Assembly: GCF_000328705.1 (NCBI RefSeq)
Contig: NC_019673.1
Span: 8,939,501 to 9,003,500 of the forward strand
From: Saccharothrix espanaensis DSM 44229
GTDB taxonomy: Bacteria > Actinomycetota > Actinomycetes > Mycobacteriales > Pseudonocardiaceae
Length of the DNA: 64,000 nucleotides
Direction of reading: 5' to 3'
How positions within the stretch are numbered: the first letter of the stretch is position 1; each line of letters begins with the position of its first letter. A model generated the notes under the pieces. The model saw only the letters and a list, made by a program, of their open reading frames with translations, had not been told where the DNA came from and searched no databases. Below, one piece after another: positions 6,271-15,398 of the stretch. Position numbers and translations under genes: made by a program.

Positions 6271-8214
6271 GTGGGCCATTATGCCCAGGTGTCCCGTTTT
6301 CGTCAGCGCGCCGTGCTCGTCGGTTGTGTCCTGGCCGCCCTGCTCGCGGCGGCCGGGTTGTTCGTCACCGACTACGGCATCGAGCCCGACCTGTGGCTGT
6401 CCGGCCTGGCAGTCGGCTTCCTGGCGTTCCTCGCCGCCGTCGACCCGTGGTTGCACCGCAGGCGCGCCGCCGGGCTCGCCACGGACGCCAACCTCGACGC
6501 GGCCGTGACGGCGCTCGCCACGTCGCTGCACTCGCAGTGGACGGAGGAGTGCCGTGCGCGCGGGCTCGCCGACGACCTCCTCGACCTGCACTGGAGTTCC
6601 GACGCCGGACGCCCCGGCCGCGGCGACGCCGTGGTGGGCGCGTTCGAACGCCACCCCCGCCTGGTGTTCCTCGGCGAGGCGGGGGCGGGCAAGAGCACCA
6701 TCGCCATGCTGCTCACCATCGGCCTGCTCGACCGGCACGACGGCGGCCCGGTGCCGGTGCTGCTGTCGCTGTCGAGCTGGGACCCGGACACCGAGGACGT
6801 CCGCACGTGGATGACCCGGCGGCTCTACGAGGAGCACCCGGCGCTGCGCAACACCGAGCTGTACGGCAGCTACGCGGGCGACCTGCTGATCGAGCAGCGC
6901 CGGGTGTTCCCGGTGCTCGACGGCCTGGAGCGGATCGCCGAGCACAAGCGCGCGGACGCGCTGGACCGCATCAACCGCGCGTTCCCGGGCTCGTCGCCGC
7001 TGGTGCTCACCAGCCGCTCGGACGAGTTCGCGCGGGCGGGCGTGCCGGTCGCGGGCGCGGACGTGGCGCACCTGCACCCGTTGGACCACGAGGAGATCGC
7101 GGGCTACCTGCGGGCGCACGCCGACCCGGTGACCGCCGCCCGCTGGGAGCCGATCTTCCTGCACCTGCGCGACGAGCCGGACGGCCGGCTGGCGGACGCG
7201 CTGTCCACCCCGCTCGCGGTGTGGCTGGCGGGCCTGGTCTACGGCTACGGCGAGCCCAGCGAACTGCTGGACCGCACCCGGTTCCCGGACCGCCGGGCGA
7301 TCGAGGACCACCTGGTGGACGAGCTGGTCGACGGCGCGTTCGGCGACCGGGGGGTGGCCAGCCAGGCGCGCGCCAGCCAGGTGTGGCCGCGTGACCGGGC
7401 CCGGCGCTGGCTGGCGTTCCTGGCGAGCGGGATGCACGCCCGGGGCATCACCGACCTGGCCTGGTGGGAGCTGCGCCGCTCGGTCGGCAGGCGCTGGCTG
7501 GCGGTGCTCGGCGCGCTCGTCCTGGGCACGATCGGCGGTCTGGGCGTGGGCTGGCTGATGGCGTACGCGAGCACGCCGAAACTGGCCCCGGCCACCGGGT
7601 TGGCCGCCGGGCTGGCCGTGGCGGTGGCCGCGCTGTTCGCCTCCCGGGACCGCGCGCCGAAGCCGAGGCTGGGCGTCTGGCGGAGCCTGGTGCTGGTCAG
7701 CGGGGTGCTCGGGATGGCGGTCGGCCTGGTGTTCGGCGCGCTCTACGGGCTGTCGGCCGGCCTGGTGGTCGGGCTCGGCCTGGCCGTGGCGGTGGCGCTG
7801 CGGTTCGCGCTGGGCAGCAGCGCCGAGCTGAGCCACCCGACCAGCCCGAAGTGGACGATGGCCCGCGACCGGATCGCAGTGTGGACCGGGTCGCTGGTGC
7901 TCGCGGTGGTGTTCGGCGCGGCGGCGGGGCTGGTGTTCGGTCCCCACCAGACCGGCATGGTCGGGCTGGGCCTGGCGTGCGGGCTGATGCTCGGGTTCAC
8001 GCTGTCCGTGCTGCACCTGCGCTGGTGGTGGTTCACCGTGGCGCGGATCTGGCTGGCGGCGCGCGGCAAGCTGCCGTGGGAGCTGATGGTGTTCCTGGAG
8101 GACGCCCGCAAGCTCGGCGTGCTGCGCCTGTCGGGCGCGTCCTACCAGTTCCGGCACACCCTGGTGCAGGAGCGGCTGGCGGGCGCGCCCGTCCCGGTGC
8201 GCTCAGGCGCCTAG
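6271..8214 (+). CDS. Membrane-anchored NACHT-type STAND NTPase
   Basis: 647 residues. Two hydrophobic segments (about 14-32 and 40-57) precede a P-loop NTPase with Walker A GEAGAGKST (135-143) and Walker B VFPVLDGLE (about 212-220). A sensor-like LVLTSRSDEF follows, then a helical winged region. From about 405 to 600 there are six or so Ala/Gly/Val-rich membrane segments. This is the NACHT arrangement found in actinobacterial STAND proteins; some bacterial NACHT proteins defend against phage, others are uncharacterised. No TPR, WD40 or LRR sensor is present. GTG 6289 is an alternative start. Confidence 0.82.
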   Translation: MGHYAQVSRFRQRAVLVGCVLAALLAAAGLFVTDYGIEPDLWLSGLAVGFLAFLAAVDPWLHRRRAAGLATDANLDAAVTALATSLHSQWTEECRARGLADDLLDLHWSSDAGRPGRGDAVVGAFERHPRLVFLGEAGAGKSTIAMLLTIGLLDRHDGGPVPVLLSLSSWDPDTEDVRTWMTRRLYEEHPALRNTELYGSYAGDLLIEQRRVFPVLDGLERIAEHKRADALDRINRAFPGSSPLVLTSRSDEFARAGVPVAGADVAHLHPLDHEEIAGYLRAHADPVTAARWEPIFLHLRDEPDGRLADALSTPLAVWLAGLVYGYGEPSELLDRTRFPDRRAIEDHLVDELVDGAFGDRGVASQARASQVWPRDRARRWLAFLASGMHARGITDLAWWELRRSVGRRWLAVLGALVLGTIGGLGVGWLMAYASTPKLAPATGLAAGLAVAVAALFASRDRAPKPRLGVWRSLVLVSGVLGMAVGLVFGALYGLSAGLVVGLGLAVAVALRFALGSSAELSHPTSPKWTMARDRIAVWTGSLVLAVVFGAAAGLVFGPHQTGMVGLGLACGLMLGFTLSVLHLRWWWFTVARIWLAARGKLPWELMVFLEDARKLGVLRLSGASYQFRHTLVQERLAGAPVPVRSGA

Positions 8215-9375
8215 CTTCCGCAGCCGCACGATCGCCTCGTCCAGCACCTCGTCCTTCTTGCAGAACGCGAAGCGCACGAGGTGCTGCCACTGCTCGGGGT
8301 GGTCGGTGAACACCTGCACCGGCACGCCCGCGACGCCGATCCGCTCCGGCAGCTCGCGGCACAGCTGCGCGCCGTCGGTGAAGCCGAGCGGGCGGACGTC
8401 GGCGGTGATGAAGTAGGTGCCCTCGCTGGGCCGCACCGCGAACCCGGCGTCGGTCAGGCCCTCGGCCAGCCGCGAGCGCTTGTCCTGCAACGACGTGCGC
8501 AGCTCGGCCACCCAGTCCAGCTCGTGCCGCAGCGCGTGCGCCACGGCCGGCTGGAACGGCGCGCCGCCGACGAAGGTGAGGAACTGCTTGGCCGCGCGCA
8601 CGGCGGCGACCAGCTCGGCGGGCCCGCACGCCCAGCCGATCTTCCAGCCGGTGCAGTTGAACGTCTTGCCCGCGCCGGAGATCGTCACGGTCCGCTCGGC
8701 CATGCCGGGCAGCGTGGCCAGCGGGACGTGGTCGCGGTCGTCGAACACCAGGTGCTCGTAGACCTCGTCGGTGATCGCGATCAGGTCGTGCTCGACGCAC
8801 AGCCGGGCGACCTCGGTCAGCTCGGCCCGGTCGAGCACGGTCCCGGTCGGGTTGTGCGGCGAGTTCAGCAGCAGCGCCCGGGTCTTCGGCCCGATCGCGG
8901 CGCGCAGCGCGGCGACGTCCAGGCCGAGCCGCCCGGTGCCGGGTTCCTCGACCAGCCCCACGGCCTTGCGGGTCGCGCCCGCGAGCGCGACCGAGGCGGC
9001 GTACGAGTCGTAGTAGGGCTCGATCAGCACGACCTCGTCACCCGGTTCGACCAGCCCGAGCAGGCTCGCCGCGATGGCCTCGGTGGCGCCGACCGTGACC
9101 AGGATCTCGGTGTCCGGGTCGTAGTGCGTGCCGTACCGGGCGCGGTGCTCGGCGATCGCCTGCCGCAGCACCGGCATCCCGGGGCCGGGCGGGTACTGGT
9201 TGAGCCCGCCGTCGATGGACTGCTTGGCGACCGCGAGCATCCCGGCGGGCCCGTCGGTGTCCGGGAAGCCCTGCCCGAGGTTCACCGCCCCGGTGCGCGT
9301 CGCCAACGCGGTCATCTCCGCGAAGATCGTCGAGGTGAACGGCCGCATCCTGGTGACTAGCGCTGGTACCCGCAC
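8203..9375 (-). CDS. dapC: PLP aminotransferase class I, DapC-like
   Basis: 390 residues of fold-type I aminotransferase: LGQGFPDTDGP near the N-terminus, LNSPHNPTG, DEVYEHLVFDD, and the PLP-lysine motif SGAGKTFNCTGWKIGW. The pattern is closest to the group containing N-succinyldiaminopimelate aminotransferase (DapC, Rv0858c) and methionine/kynurenine aminotransferases. DapC works in lysine and peptidoglycan DAP synthesis. The gene symbol is tentative because these subgroups overlap. The 3' end overlaps the NACHT gene by 12 bp on the opposite strand. The start may be a few codons downstream, at the Met before RPFTST. Confidence 0.8.
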   Translation of the reverse strand: MRVPALVTRMRPFTSTIFAEMTALATRTGAVNLGQGFPDTDGPAGMLAVAKQSIDGGLNQYPPGPGMPVLRQAIAEHRARYGTHYDPDTEILVTVGATEAIAASLLGLVEPGDEVVLIEPYYDSYAASVALAGATRKAVGLVEEPGTGRLGLDVAALRAAIGPKTRALLLNSPHNPTGTVLDRAELTEVARLCVEHDLIAITDEVYEHLVFDDRDHVPLATLPGMAERTVTISGAGKTFNCTGWKIGWACGPAELVAAVRAAKQFLTFVGGAPFQPAVAHALRHELDWVAELRTSLQDKRSRLAEGLTDAGFAVRPSEGTYFITADVRPLGFTDGAQLCRELPERIGVAGVPVQVFTDHPEQWQHLVRFAFCKKDEVLDEAIVRLRKLGA

Positions 9376-9404
9376 AACGCCGAATCTTCACGGACAATGG
9401 CGTC

Positions 9405-10661
9405 GTGGAGCAACTGACCGCCGCTGACCAGCTCAAGCGCCGAGACCTGCGCCGGATGAAGCTGGTCGCCACCGGCTTCTTCCTGGCCGCGACCGTGATC
9501 TTCCTGGTGGCGCTGCTGTTCGAGGCGGGCGGCCCCGCCTGGATCGGGTACCTGCGCGCCGCCGCCGAGGCCGGCATGGTCGGCGCGCTGGCCGACTGGT
9601 TCGCGGTGACCGCGCTGTTCCGCCGGCCGCTGGGCCTGCCGATCCCGCACACCGCGATCATCCCGACCAGGAAGAACACCTTCGGCGACGCGCTCGGCTC
9701 GTTCGTCGGGACGAACTTCCTGTCCGAGGACGTGGTGCGGGACAAGCTGCGCCGGGTCGGCGTGGCGCACCGGGTCGGCGCGTGGCTGAAGCAGCCGGAC
9801 AACGCCGAACGGGTGACCGGGGAGCTGTCGAACGTCGTCAAGGGCGCGATCAGGGTGCTGCGGGACGAGGACGTGCAGGCGATCGTGGAGCAGGCCGTGG
9901 TGCGCCGGCTGACCGACCAGCCGTGGGGGCCGCCGCTGGGCAGGCTGCTGTCCCAGGTGCTCACCGACGGCGCGCACCACAAGCTGGTCGACCTGCTGTG
10001 CGACCGCGCCTACGACTGGGTGCGCGACAACTACGACAAGATCACCGGCCTGGTCACCGAGCGCTCGCCGGTGTGGTCGCCGAAGTTCATGGACTCGATG
10101 CTCGGCGACAAGGTCTACACCGAGCTGCTCAACTTCGCGTGGGCGGTGAAGACCGACGACAACCACCCGATGCGGCAGGCGCTGGACCAGTTCCTGATCG
10201 AGTTCGCCAAGGACCTCCAGACCGACCCGGACACCATGCAGCGGGCCGAGGCGGTCAAGCAGCAGGTCGTGGAGCACCCGGACGTGCAGCGGCTGATCGG
10301 GTCGGCCTGGGGCACGGCGAAGGGCATGCTGCTCTCCGCCGCCGAGGACCCGTCGTCCGAGCTGCGCAAGCGCATCCGCGCCGGGCTGGCCTCGTTCGGC
10401 GCCCGGCTGGTCTCCGACGACGCGATGCGCGCCAAGGTCGACGGGTGGCTCGAAGACGCGGCGGGGCACGTCGTGGGCAACTACCGCGCCGAGATCACCA
10501 CGCTGATCACCGACACCGTCGAGCGGTGGGACGCCGAGGAGACCTCCCGCAAGATCGAGCTCCAGGTGGGGCGCGATCTCCAGTTCATCCGGATCAACGG
10601 CACGGTGGTGGGGGCCCTGGCGGGCCTGGTGATCTACACGATCGGGCAGCTCGTGGTGTGA
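9405..10661 (+). CDS. DUF445 family membrane protein
   Basis: 418 residues. A hydrophobic segment at about 20-40 is followed by the DUF445 signature GMVGALADWFAVTALFRRP (about 57-75) and PIPHTAIIP. A long helical middle and a C-terminal membrane helix (VVGALAGLVIYTIGQLVV) complete the family architecture. DUF445 proteins are widespread inner-membrane proteins of unknown function. It is divergent from the aminotransferase with a 30-bp gap. GTG start. Confidence 0.85.
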   Translation: MEQLTAADQLKRRDLRRMKLVATGFFLAATVIFLVALLFEAGGPAWIGYLRAAAEAGMVGALADWFAVTALFRRPLGLPIPHTAIIPTRKNTFGDALGSFVGTNFLSEDVVRDKLRRVGVAHRVGAWLKQPDNAERVTGELSNVVKGAIRVLRDEDVQAIVEQAVVRRLTDQPWGPPLGRLLSQVLTDGAHHKLVDLLCDRAYDWVRDNYDKITGLVTERSPVWSPKFMDSMLGDKVYTELLNFAWAVKTDDNHPMRQALDQFLIEFAKDLQTDPDTMQRAEAVKQQVVEHPDVQRLIGSAWGTAKGMLLSAAEDPSSELRKRIRAGLASFGARLVSDDAMRAKVDGWLEDAAGHVVGNYRAEITTLITDTVERWDAEETSRKIELQVGRDLQFIRINGTVVGALAGLVIYTIGQLVV

Positions 10662-10689
10662 CCGCCCCGGTGCGCTCGCGCCGGGGCGG
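10662..10689. terminator. Bidirectional hairpin terminator
   Basis: A perfect 9-bp stem (CCGCCCCGG / CCGGGGCGG) with a 10-nt loop lies between the convergent stops at 10661 and 10713. Confidence 0.7.
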
Positions 10690-10712
10690 CCACCCGCCGG
10701 GCACCCGACCCG

Positions 10713-11249
10713 CTACGACACGCTGAGCGCGCGCCGCTCCCGGAAGTTGCGCGCCTTCTCGCGGTTCCCGCAGACCTGCATCGAGCACCACATCCGCGAT
10801 CGGTTGCGGGAGCGGTCGAAGAACGCCCACAGGCAGCCGTCCGCCTGGCAGATCTTGAACCGCTCCCACGACCCCAGCACGGCCAGCCGGGCGGCCGCGC
10901 CCAGCACCGCGCCCAGCGCGTCCTCGCTGGACATGGTGGGCACGCCGTGGCTGAGGTCGACCCGGATCAGGCCCGCGGCGGGGGTGGGGTCGGGACCGTC
11001 GTGGCGTTCGCCCAGCGATGCCCGCAACGAGGTGCGGACGGCGCGGGCCTCGCCCAGGTCGCCGACATCACCCAGACCGCGCTCGGTGACCCACGCCCGC
11101 CACGCGGCGGTGTGGTCCAGCACGTCGGTGCCGAGTTCGAGATCTCGGGTGTTGAGGAAAGCGAGCAGCAGCTCCACATCGTGTTCCGCATCGCCGGCTC
11201 GACCCTGCGCGAGAGTCGCGTGGTCCCAGCCGGCCGCCAGACCAGTCAC
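10713..11249 (-). CDS. CGNR zinc-finger (ABATE) regulator
   Basis: 178 residues. The N-terminal ABATE region starts near LLLAFLNTRD. The C-terminal CGNR zinc finger reads KICQADGCLWAFFDRSRNRSRMWCSMQVCGNREKA in spirit: C-x4-C, then W-C-S-x3-CGNR. The zinc-binding cysteines and the CGNR tetrad are intact. Family members are presumed stress-related transcription regulators. It is divergent from the PadR-ABC operon (142-bp gap), so it may influence that operon (inference). Confidence 0.85.
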   Translation of the reverse strand: MTGLAAGWDHATLAQGRAGDAEHDVELLLAFLNTRDLELGTDVLDHTAAWRAWVTERGLGDVGDLGEARAVRTSLRASLGERHDGPDPTPAAGLIRVDLSHGVPTMSSEDALGAVLGAAARLAVLGSWERFKICQADGCLWAFFDRSRNRSRMWCSMQVCGNREKARNFRERRALSVS

Positions 11250-11351
11250 CCCACCACTGTAGGCGTCGGAGGGTGACGATGTGACGAAGTAACCGTCAAA
11301 CCACGGTCACCGGTTAGCCCCGTTGCCCGTTCGGCTGACCGCCGATCGGGC

Positions 11352-11368
11352 TATGCACCTGGTGTATA
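11352..11368 (+). promoter_or_regulatory. PadR-type operator
   Basis: TATGCACC-T-GGTGTATA forms a 17-bp dyad with one imperfect pair, 22 bp upstream of the padR start. A further GTGTATA half-site follows at 11374-11380. PadR dimers commonly bind such dyads over their own promoter. Confidence 0.6.
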
Positions 11369-11390
11369 CCTCGTGTGTATAGTCGGACCC

Positions 11391-11924
11391 ATGTCGATCG
11401 GACACACCCTGCTCGGCCTCTTGGAAAAGGGGCCACGGCACGGCTACGACCTCAAGAAGGCCTACGACGAGCGCTTCGGCCAGGACCGGCCGCTGCACTA
11501 CGGGCAGGTCTACACAACGCTGTCCCGGCTCCTGCGCAACGGCCTGGTGGCCGAAGCCGGCGTCGAGTCCGGTGACGGCCCGGAGCGCAAGCGGTACGCG
11601 ATCACCGACGCGGGCGTGACGGACGTGGAGCAGTGGCTGGGCACGGCCGAGAAGCCCGAGCCCTACCTGCAGAACACGCTCTACACCAAGGTCGTGCTGG
11701 CGCTGCTGTCCGGCCGCAGCGCGGACGACGTGCTCGACGTGCAGCGCGCCGCCCACCTGGCGACGATGCGCGAGCTGACCAGGCGCAAGGCGTCCGGCGA
11801 ATTGGCCGACCAGCTGATCTGCGACCACGCCCTGTTCCACCTGGAAGCCGACCTGCGCTGGCTGGAGCTCACCGCCGCCCGGCTCGGCCAGCTGTCCGCG
11901 CAGCTCGCGGGGGTGCGCTCGTGA
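11391..11924 (+). CDS. PadR-family transcriptional regulator
   Basis: 177 residues from the ATG at 11391 (an upstream in-frame start would add six residues inside the promoter). The winged helix at 5-85 includes GHTLLGLLEKGPRHGYDLKKAY and YGQVYTTLSRLLRNGLV, and the C-terminal helices resemble the Vir_act_alpha_C dimer domain. PadR proteins repress adjacent transporter genes until a substrate binds. Its stop overlaps the ABC ATPase start (GTGA), so they are translationally coupled. There is little Shine-Dalgarno sequence, so a leaderless transcript is possible. Confidence 0.88.
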   Translation: MSIGHTLLGLLEKGPRHGYDLKKAYDERFGQDRPLHYGQVYTTLSRLLRNGLVAEAGVESGDGPERKRYAITDAGVTDVEQWLGTAEKPEPYLQNTLYTKVVLALLSGRSADDVLDVQRAAHLATMRELTRRKASGELADQLICDHALFHLEADLRWLELTAARLGQLSAQLAGVRS

Positions 11925-12598
11925 ACGCCCTGCTGGAAGCGATCGACCTGCACAAGTCGTTCGGGCCGACCCCGGCGCTGGACGGTGCCGGCCTGCGCGT
12001 GCGTGCGGGCGAGGTGGTGGCCGTGATGGGGCCGTCGGGTTCGGGCAAGTCGACCCTGCTGCACTGCCTGGCGGGCATCCTCACCCCGGACTCGGGCGTG
12101 GTCCGCTACCGCGACGTCGAGCTGAGCGCGATGGGCGACGGCGAGCGCAGCGAACTGCGCCGCACGGAGTTCGGCTTCGTGTTCCAGTTCGGGCAGCTGG
12201 TGCCGGAGCTGAGCTGCCTGGAGAACGTGGCGCTGCCGCTGCGGCTGGGCGGCCTGAAGCGGCGCGAGGCGGAGTCTCGCGCCCTGGAGTGGCTGGAGCG
12301 GCTGGAGGTCGCCGACGTGGGCGACAAGCGCCCCGGCGAGACCTCCGGCGGCCAGGGCCAACGGGTCGCCGTGGCCCGCGCCCTGGTGACGAACCCGCGC
12401 GTGGTGTTCGCCGACGAGCCGACCGGTGCGCTCGACTCCCTCAACGGCGAGCGCGTGATGCAACTGCTCACCACCGCCGCCAGGGAGACCGACGCCGCCG
12501 TCGTCCTGGTGACCCACGAGGCCCGGGTGGCGGCCTACTCCGACCGCGAGGTCGTCGTCCGCGACGGCCGTTCCCGCGAGGTGGAACCGGTCCGATGA
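11921..12598 (+). CDS. ABC transporter ATP-binding protein (MacB/LolD type)
   Basis: 225 residues from the overlapping GTG. Walker A GPSGSGKST (about 37-45), Q-loop VFQFGQL, signature SGGQGQRVAVARAL, Walker B VVFADEPTGALD and the H-loop VTHE are all intact. The sequence belongs to the MacB/LolD-like class that pairs with FtsX-like permeases. With the two large permeases downstream it would form an exporter or mechanotransmission pump for a lipophilic compound or lipid. Confidence 0.92.
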   Translation: MNALLEAIDLHKSFGPTPALDGAGLRVRAGEVVAVMGPSGSGKSTLLHCLAGILTPDSGVVRYRDVELSAMGDGERSELRRTEFGFVFQFGQLVPELSCLENVALPLRLGGLKRREAESRALEWLERLEVADVGDKRPGETSGGQGQRVAVARALVTNPRVVFADEPTGALDSLNGERVMQLLTTAARETDAAVVLVTHEARVAAYSDREVVVRDGRSREVEPVR

Positions 12599-13002
12599 AG
12601 CCCCTGCTCGCCAGCGTGACGCGCTGGGTCCGCCACACCGTGGCCGACCACGCCGTCCGCCTACCCGCACCGCGCCCCCTTCTCGGTCCCCACGCCTCGG
12701 TCGACCCCGCCGCCGGCCAGGTGCCCGCCCAGGCTTCGGGCCGGTCCGCCGACCGAGCGCCTGACCTGGCGTTCGGCCCAACGCCCGCACCCCCGCCCCG
12801 AACCTTCGGCACCGCGCAGTCCGCCACCCCACCCCACCGCGCGCCCCGGACCCGTGCCACCGACAGCCGTCCTGTCGAAGGCCGTACCGCCGACAGCCAT
12901 GCCGGCGACAGCGGCGCCGGCGATAGCCACGCCACCGACCGCCGTGCCGGCGAGGGCCATGCCATTGCCGGCCGCGCCCGCCGGGCGGAGCGGGTCCGAT
13001 GA
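12595..13002 (+). CDS. Low-complexity ORF bridging ABC ATPase and permease
   Basis: 135 codons that exactly join the ATPase and the permease: its ATG overlaps the ATPase stop (ATGA at 12595) and its TGA overlaps the permease ATG (12999). Only the first 30 residues (MKPLLASVTRWVRHTVADHA) look protein-like. The rest is Pro/Ala/Arg-rich with a degenerate repeat of the kind GDSHATDRRAGEG. Both ends share GTCCGATGAAG, which suggests the spacer arose by duplication or insertion at the gene junction and stays open to keep translational coupling. No function can be assigned. Confidence 0.45.
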   Translation: MKPLLASVTRWVRHTVADHAVRLPAPRPLLGPHASVDPAAGQVPAQASGRSADRAPDLAFGPTPAPPPRTFGTAQSATPPHRAPRTRATDSRPVEGRTADSHAGDSGAGDSHATDRRAGEGHAIAGRARRAERVR

Positions 13003-15320
13003 AGCGCTGGCTGAGCGACCTCGCCCTGGGCGTCCGGCTGGCCCTGGGCGGCGGCCGCACCTCGTGGGTCCGGCTCGCCCTGACCGGCCTGGGCATCGGC
13101 TTCGGCGTGGCCGTCCTGCTGGCCGCGTCGTCCGTGCCGAGCATGCTGTCCGGCCGCGCGGAGCGCGCCGCCGCGAGCAAGGGCGTGGTCGCCGGCGACA
13201 CCAAGCCGACCTCGGACGTGCTCTACGTCGCCGAGTGGATGTCCAGCTATCGCGGCGAGTCGATCGTCGGCGACTTCGTCCTGCCGAGCGGCCCGGCCGC
13301 GCCGGTCCCGCCGGGCCTGACCGAGCTGCCCGGCGACGGCGAGATCGCGGTGTCGCCCGCCCTGGCGCGGCTGCTCGACTCCCCGGAGGGCGAGCTGCTC
13401 CGCGAGCGCTTCCCGCAGCACCGGGTCGGGCTGATCACCCAGCAGGGCCTCAACTCGCCGGAAGACCTGATGTTCGTGGCCGGCGACGCGACGGTGAAGC
13501 GCGACGACAAGGCGGCCGTCGTCTCCTACGGCGGCGAGCGGGAGGAGCGCACCCTCGATCCGGTGCTGTCGCTGCTGATCATGGTCGGCGTGGTGGCCCT
13601 GCTGTTCCCGGTCCTGGTGTTCGTCGGGATCAGCACCCGCCTCGCCGGCTCCGAGCGCGACCGGCGGCTGGCCGCGCTCCGGCTGGTCGGCGCGGGCGCG
13701 CGCCGGGTGCGCCGGATCGCCGCCGGCGAAGCGCTGCTCGGCGCGGTGACCGGACTGGTGGTCGGCGGGGTCCTGTTCCTGACCGCCCGTCAGTTCGTGG
13801 AGCACATCAGCCTGCTGGGCATCACCGTGTTCGTCTCCGACCTGACACCGACACCCTTGCTGACGGTGCTGATCCTGGTGCTGGTGCCGGTGCTGGCCGT
13901 GGTGACGTCGCTGATCTCCATGCGCCGCACGGTGATCGAGCCGCTGGGCGTGGTGCGCCGGAGCAAGCCGGTGCACCGGGTCATGTGGTGGCGGACGCTG
14001 CCGGTCTTCATCGGCACGGCGGCGCTGTGGAGCCAGTCCGGTCTGCTGGGCGGCTCGGAGAGCCAGGCGTCCGAGCCGATCGTGGTCGGCGGCATCCTGG
14101 TGCTGCTGCTCAGCATCCCGCTGCTGCTGCCGTGGGTGGTCGAACGCGCGGTGCGCAAGGTGCGCGGCGGCGCGCCGTCGTGGCAGCTCGCGATCCGCCG
14201 GCTGCAGATGGACAGCGGCACGGCGGCCCGGGTGGTCGGCGGCGTGTCGGTCGTGCTGGCCGGTGCCATCGCCGTCCAGTCGGTGCTGGCCAGCGCGGAG
14301 GCCAAGATCGTGGACCGCCCGGTCGACACCGCCGATCGCAGCCGCGTGGTGGTGAGCCTGATCGACTGGTCGGAGGAGAACGTCGAGCAGACCGTCGGCC
14401 TGCTGCGCCGGGCCGTCGACCCGAGCCGGGTCAACACGCTGCTCGGGTTCCAGTTCGAGTTCGACCCGACGAACCAGTACGGGGCGACGGTCGGCTCCTG
14501 CCAGGCGCTCAAGACCCAGGCGGACCTGGGCGACTGCCAGGACGGCGACGTCTTCTACGTCACCGGTCCCGCGGAGCTCGGCGCGGACGAGGCGGCGGAG
14601 CAGGCGAAGCTCCGGCCGGGCACGACCGTGACCGTGACCAAGGGGTACGACGACACCAAGGTCGTCGGTCCACAGTGGACCATCCCGCAGTACGAGGTGG
14701 TGAAGCAGCCCGAACGGCCCGGTGCCTACACCAACCGGGGCCTGCTGCTGACCCCGGCGGCGATGCGCGGGCTCGACATCGGGTTCAGCTACGGCACGAT
14801 CATGGTCGACGTCGACCGGGGTGATCCGGACCTGGTCGACCGGGTGGGCAACGCGATCAGCCCGATGACCTGGCGCGCGTACTTCTTCTACTTCGGCCAG
14901 ACCGACCCGGGCAAGCAGATCGAGCAGTTCCAGAGCATCCGGCAGGGCCTGCTGGCGGGCTCGCTGATCACCCTCCTGCTGGCCGGGGCCAGCCTGCTGA
15001 TCCTGGCGCTGGAGCAGGTGCGGGAACGCCGCCGCCCGCTGGCGGTGCTGGCCGCGAGCGGCGTCCCGCGCGGAGCGCTGAGCCGGTCGTTGCTGTGGCA
15101 GAACGCGGTACCCCTGGTGCTGGCCCTGCTGGTGGCGGTGGCCATCGGCAGCGGTCTGGCGGTGTTGCTGCTGCGGATCATCGAGCAACCGATCGTCATC
15201 GACTGGTCGGGCGTCGCGATCCTGAGCACCACCTCCGCCCTCCTGGTGGTCGTCGTGACCGCCCTGACCCTGCCCTCGATGAGACGCGCGACCGGCGCCC
15301 TGGGCCTGCGCTCGGAGTGA
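12999..15320 (+). CDS. FtsX-like ABC transporter permease (first)
   Basis: 773 residues. An N-terminal membrane helix (about 25-45) precedes a roughly 130-residue extracytoplasmic domain. A four-helix FtsX core follows (about 190-330, including GSERDRRLAALRLVGA, the usual coupling-helix motif). A second external domain and C-terminal helices contain the matching QVRERRRPLAVLAASGVPR. This ten-helix, two-FtsX-domain layout is typical of actinobacterial lipid or peptide exporters partnered with MacB-like ATPases. It is paralogous to the permease at 15734. Confidence 0.88.
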   Translation: MKRWLSDLALGVRLALGGGRTSWVRLALTGLGIGFGVAVLLAASSVPSMLSGRAERAAASKGVVAGDTKPTSDVLYVAEWMSSYRGESIVGDFVLPSGPAAPVPPGLTELPGDGEIAVSPALARLLDSPEGELLRERFPQHRVGLITQQGLNSPEDLMFVAGDATVKRDDKAAVVSYGGEREERTLDPVLSLLIMVGVVALLFPVLVFVGISTRLAGSERDRRLAALRLVGAGARRVRRIAAGEALLGAVTGLVVGGVLFLTARQFVEHISLLGITVFVSDLTPTPLLTVLILVLVPVLAVVTSLISMRRTVIEPLGVVRRSKPVHRVMWWRTLPVFIGTAALWSQSGLLGGSESQASEPIVVGGILVLLLSIPLLLPWVVERAVRKVRGGAPSWQLAIRRLQMDSGTAARVVGGVSVVLAGAIAVQSVLASAEAKIVDRPVDTADRSRVVVSLIDWSEENVEQTVGLLRRAVDPSRVNTLLGFQFEFDPTNQYGATVGSCQALKTQADLGDCQDGDVFYVTGPAELGADEAAEQAKLRPGTTVTVTKGYDDTKVVGPQWTIPQYEVVKQPERPGAYTNRGLLLTPAAMRGLDIGFSYGTIMVDVDRGDPDLVDRVGNAISPMTWRAYFFYFGQTDPGKQIEQFQSIRQGLLAGSLITLLLAGASLLILALEQVRERRRPLAVLAASGVPRGALSRSLLWQNAVPLVLALLVAVAIGSGLAVLLLRIIEQPIVIDWSGVAILSTTSALLVVVVTALTLPSMRRATGALGLRSE

Positions 15321-15398
15321 CCACCCCGCCCAGCGCCGCCGCCCCCTCCCCTTGGGCGGCGGCGCACCCTGCTCCACGCGCCGCCCGGTCCCACGCAC

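Noticed and set aside
5656-8157. 833-codon frame antisense to the NACHT gene
   Set aside because: Gln/His/Arg-rich shadow frame; the + strand shows intact Walker motifs and membrane helices.
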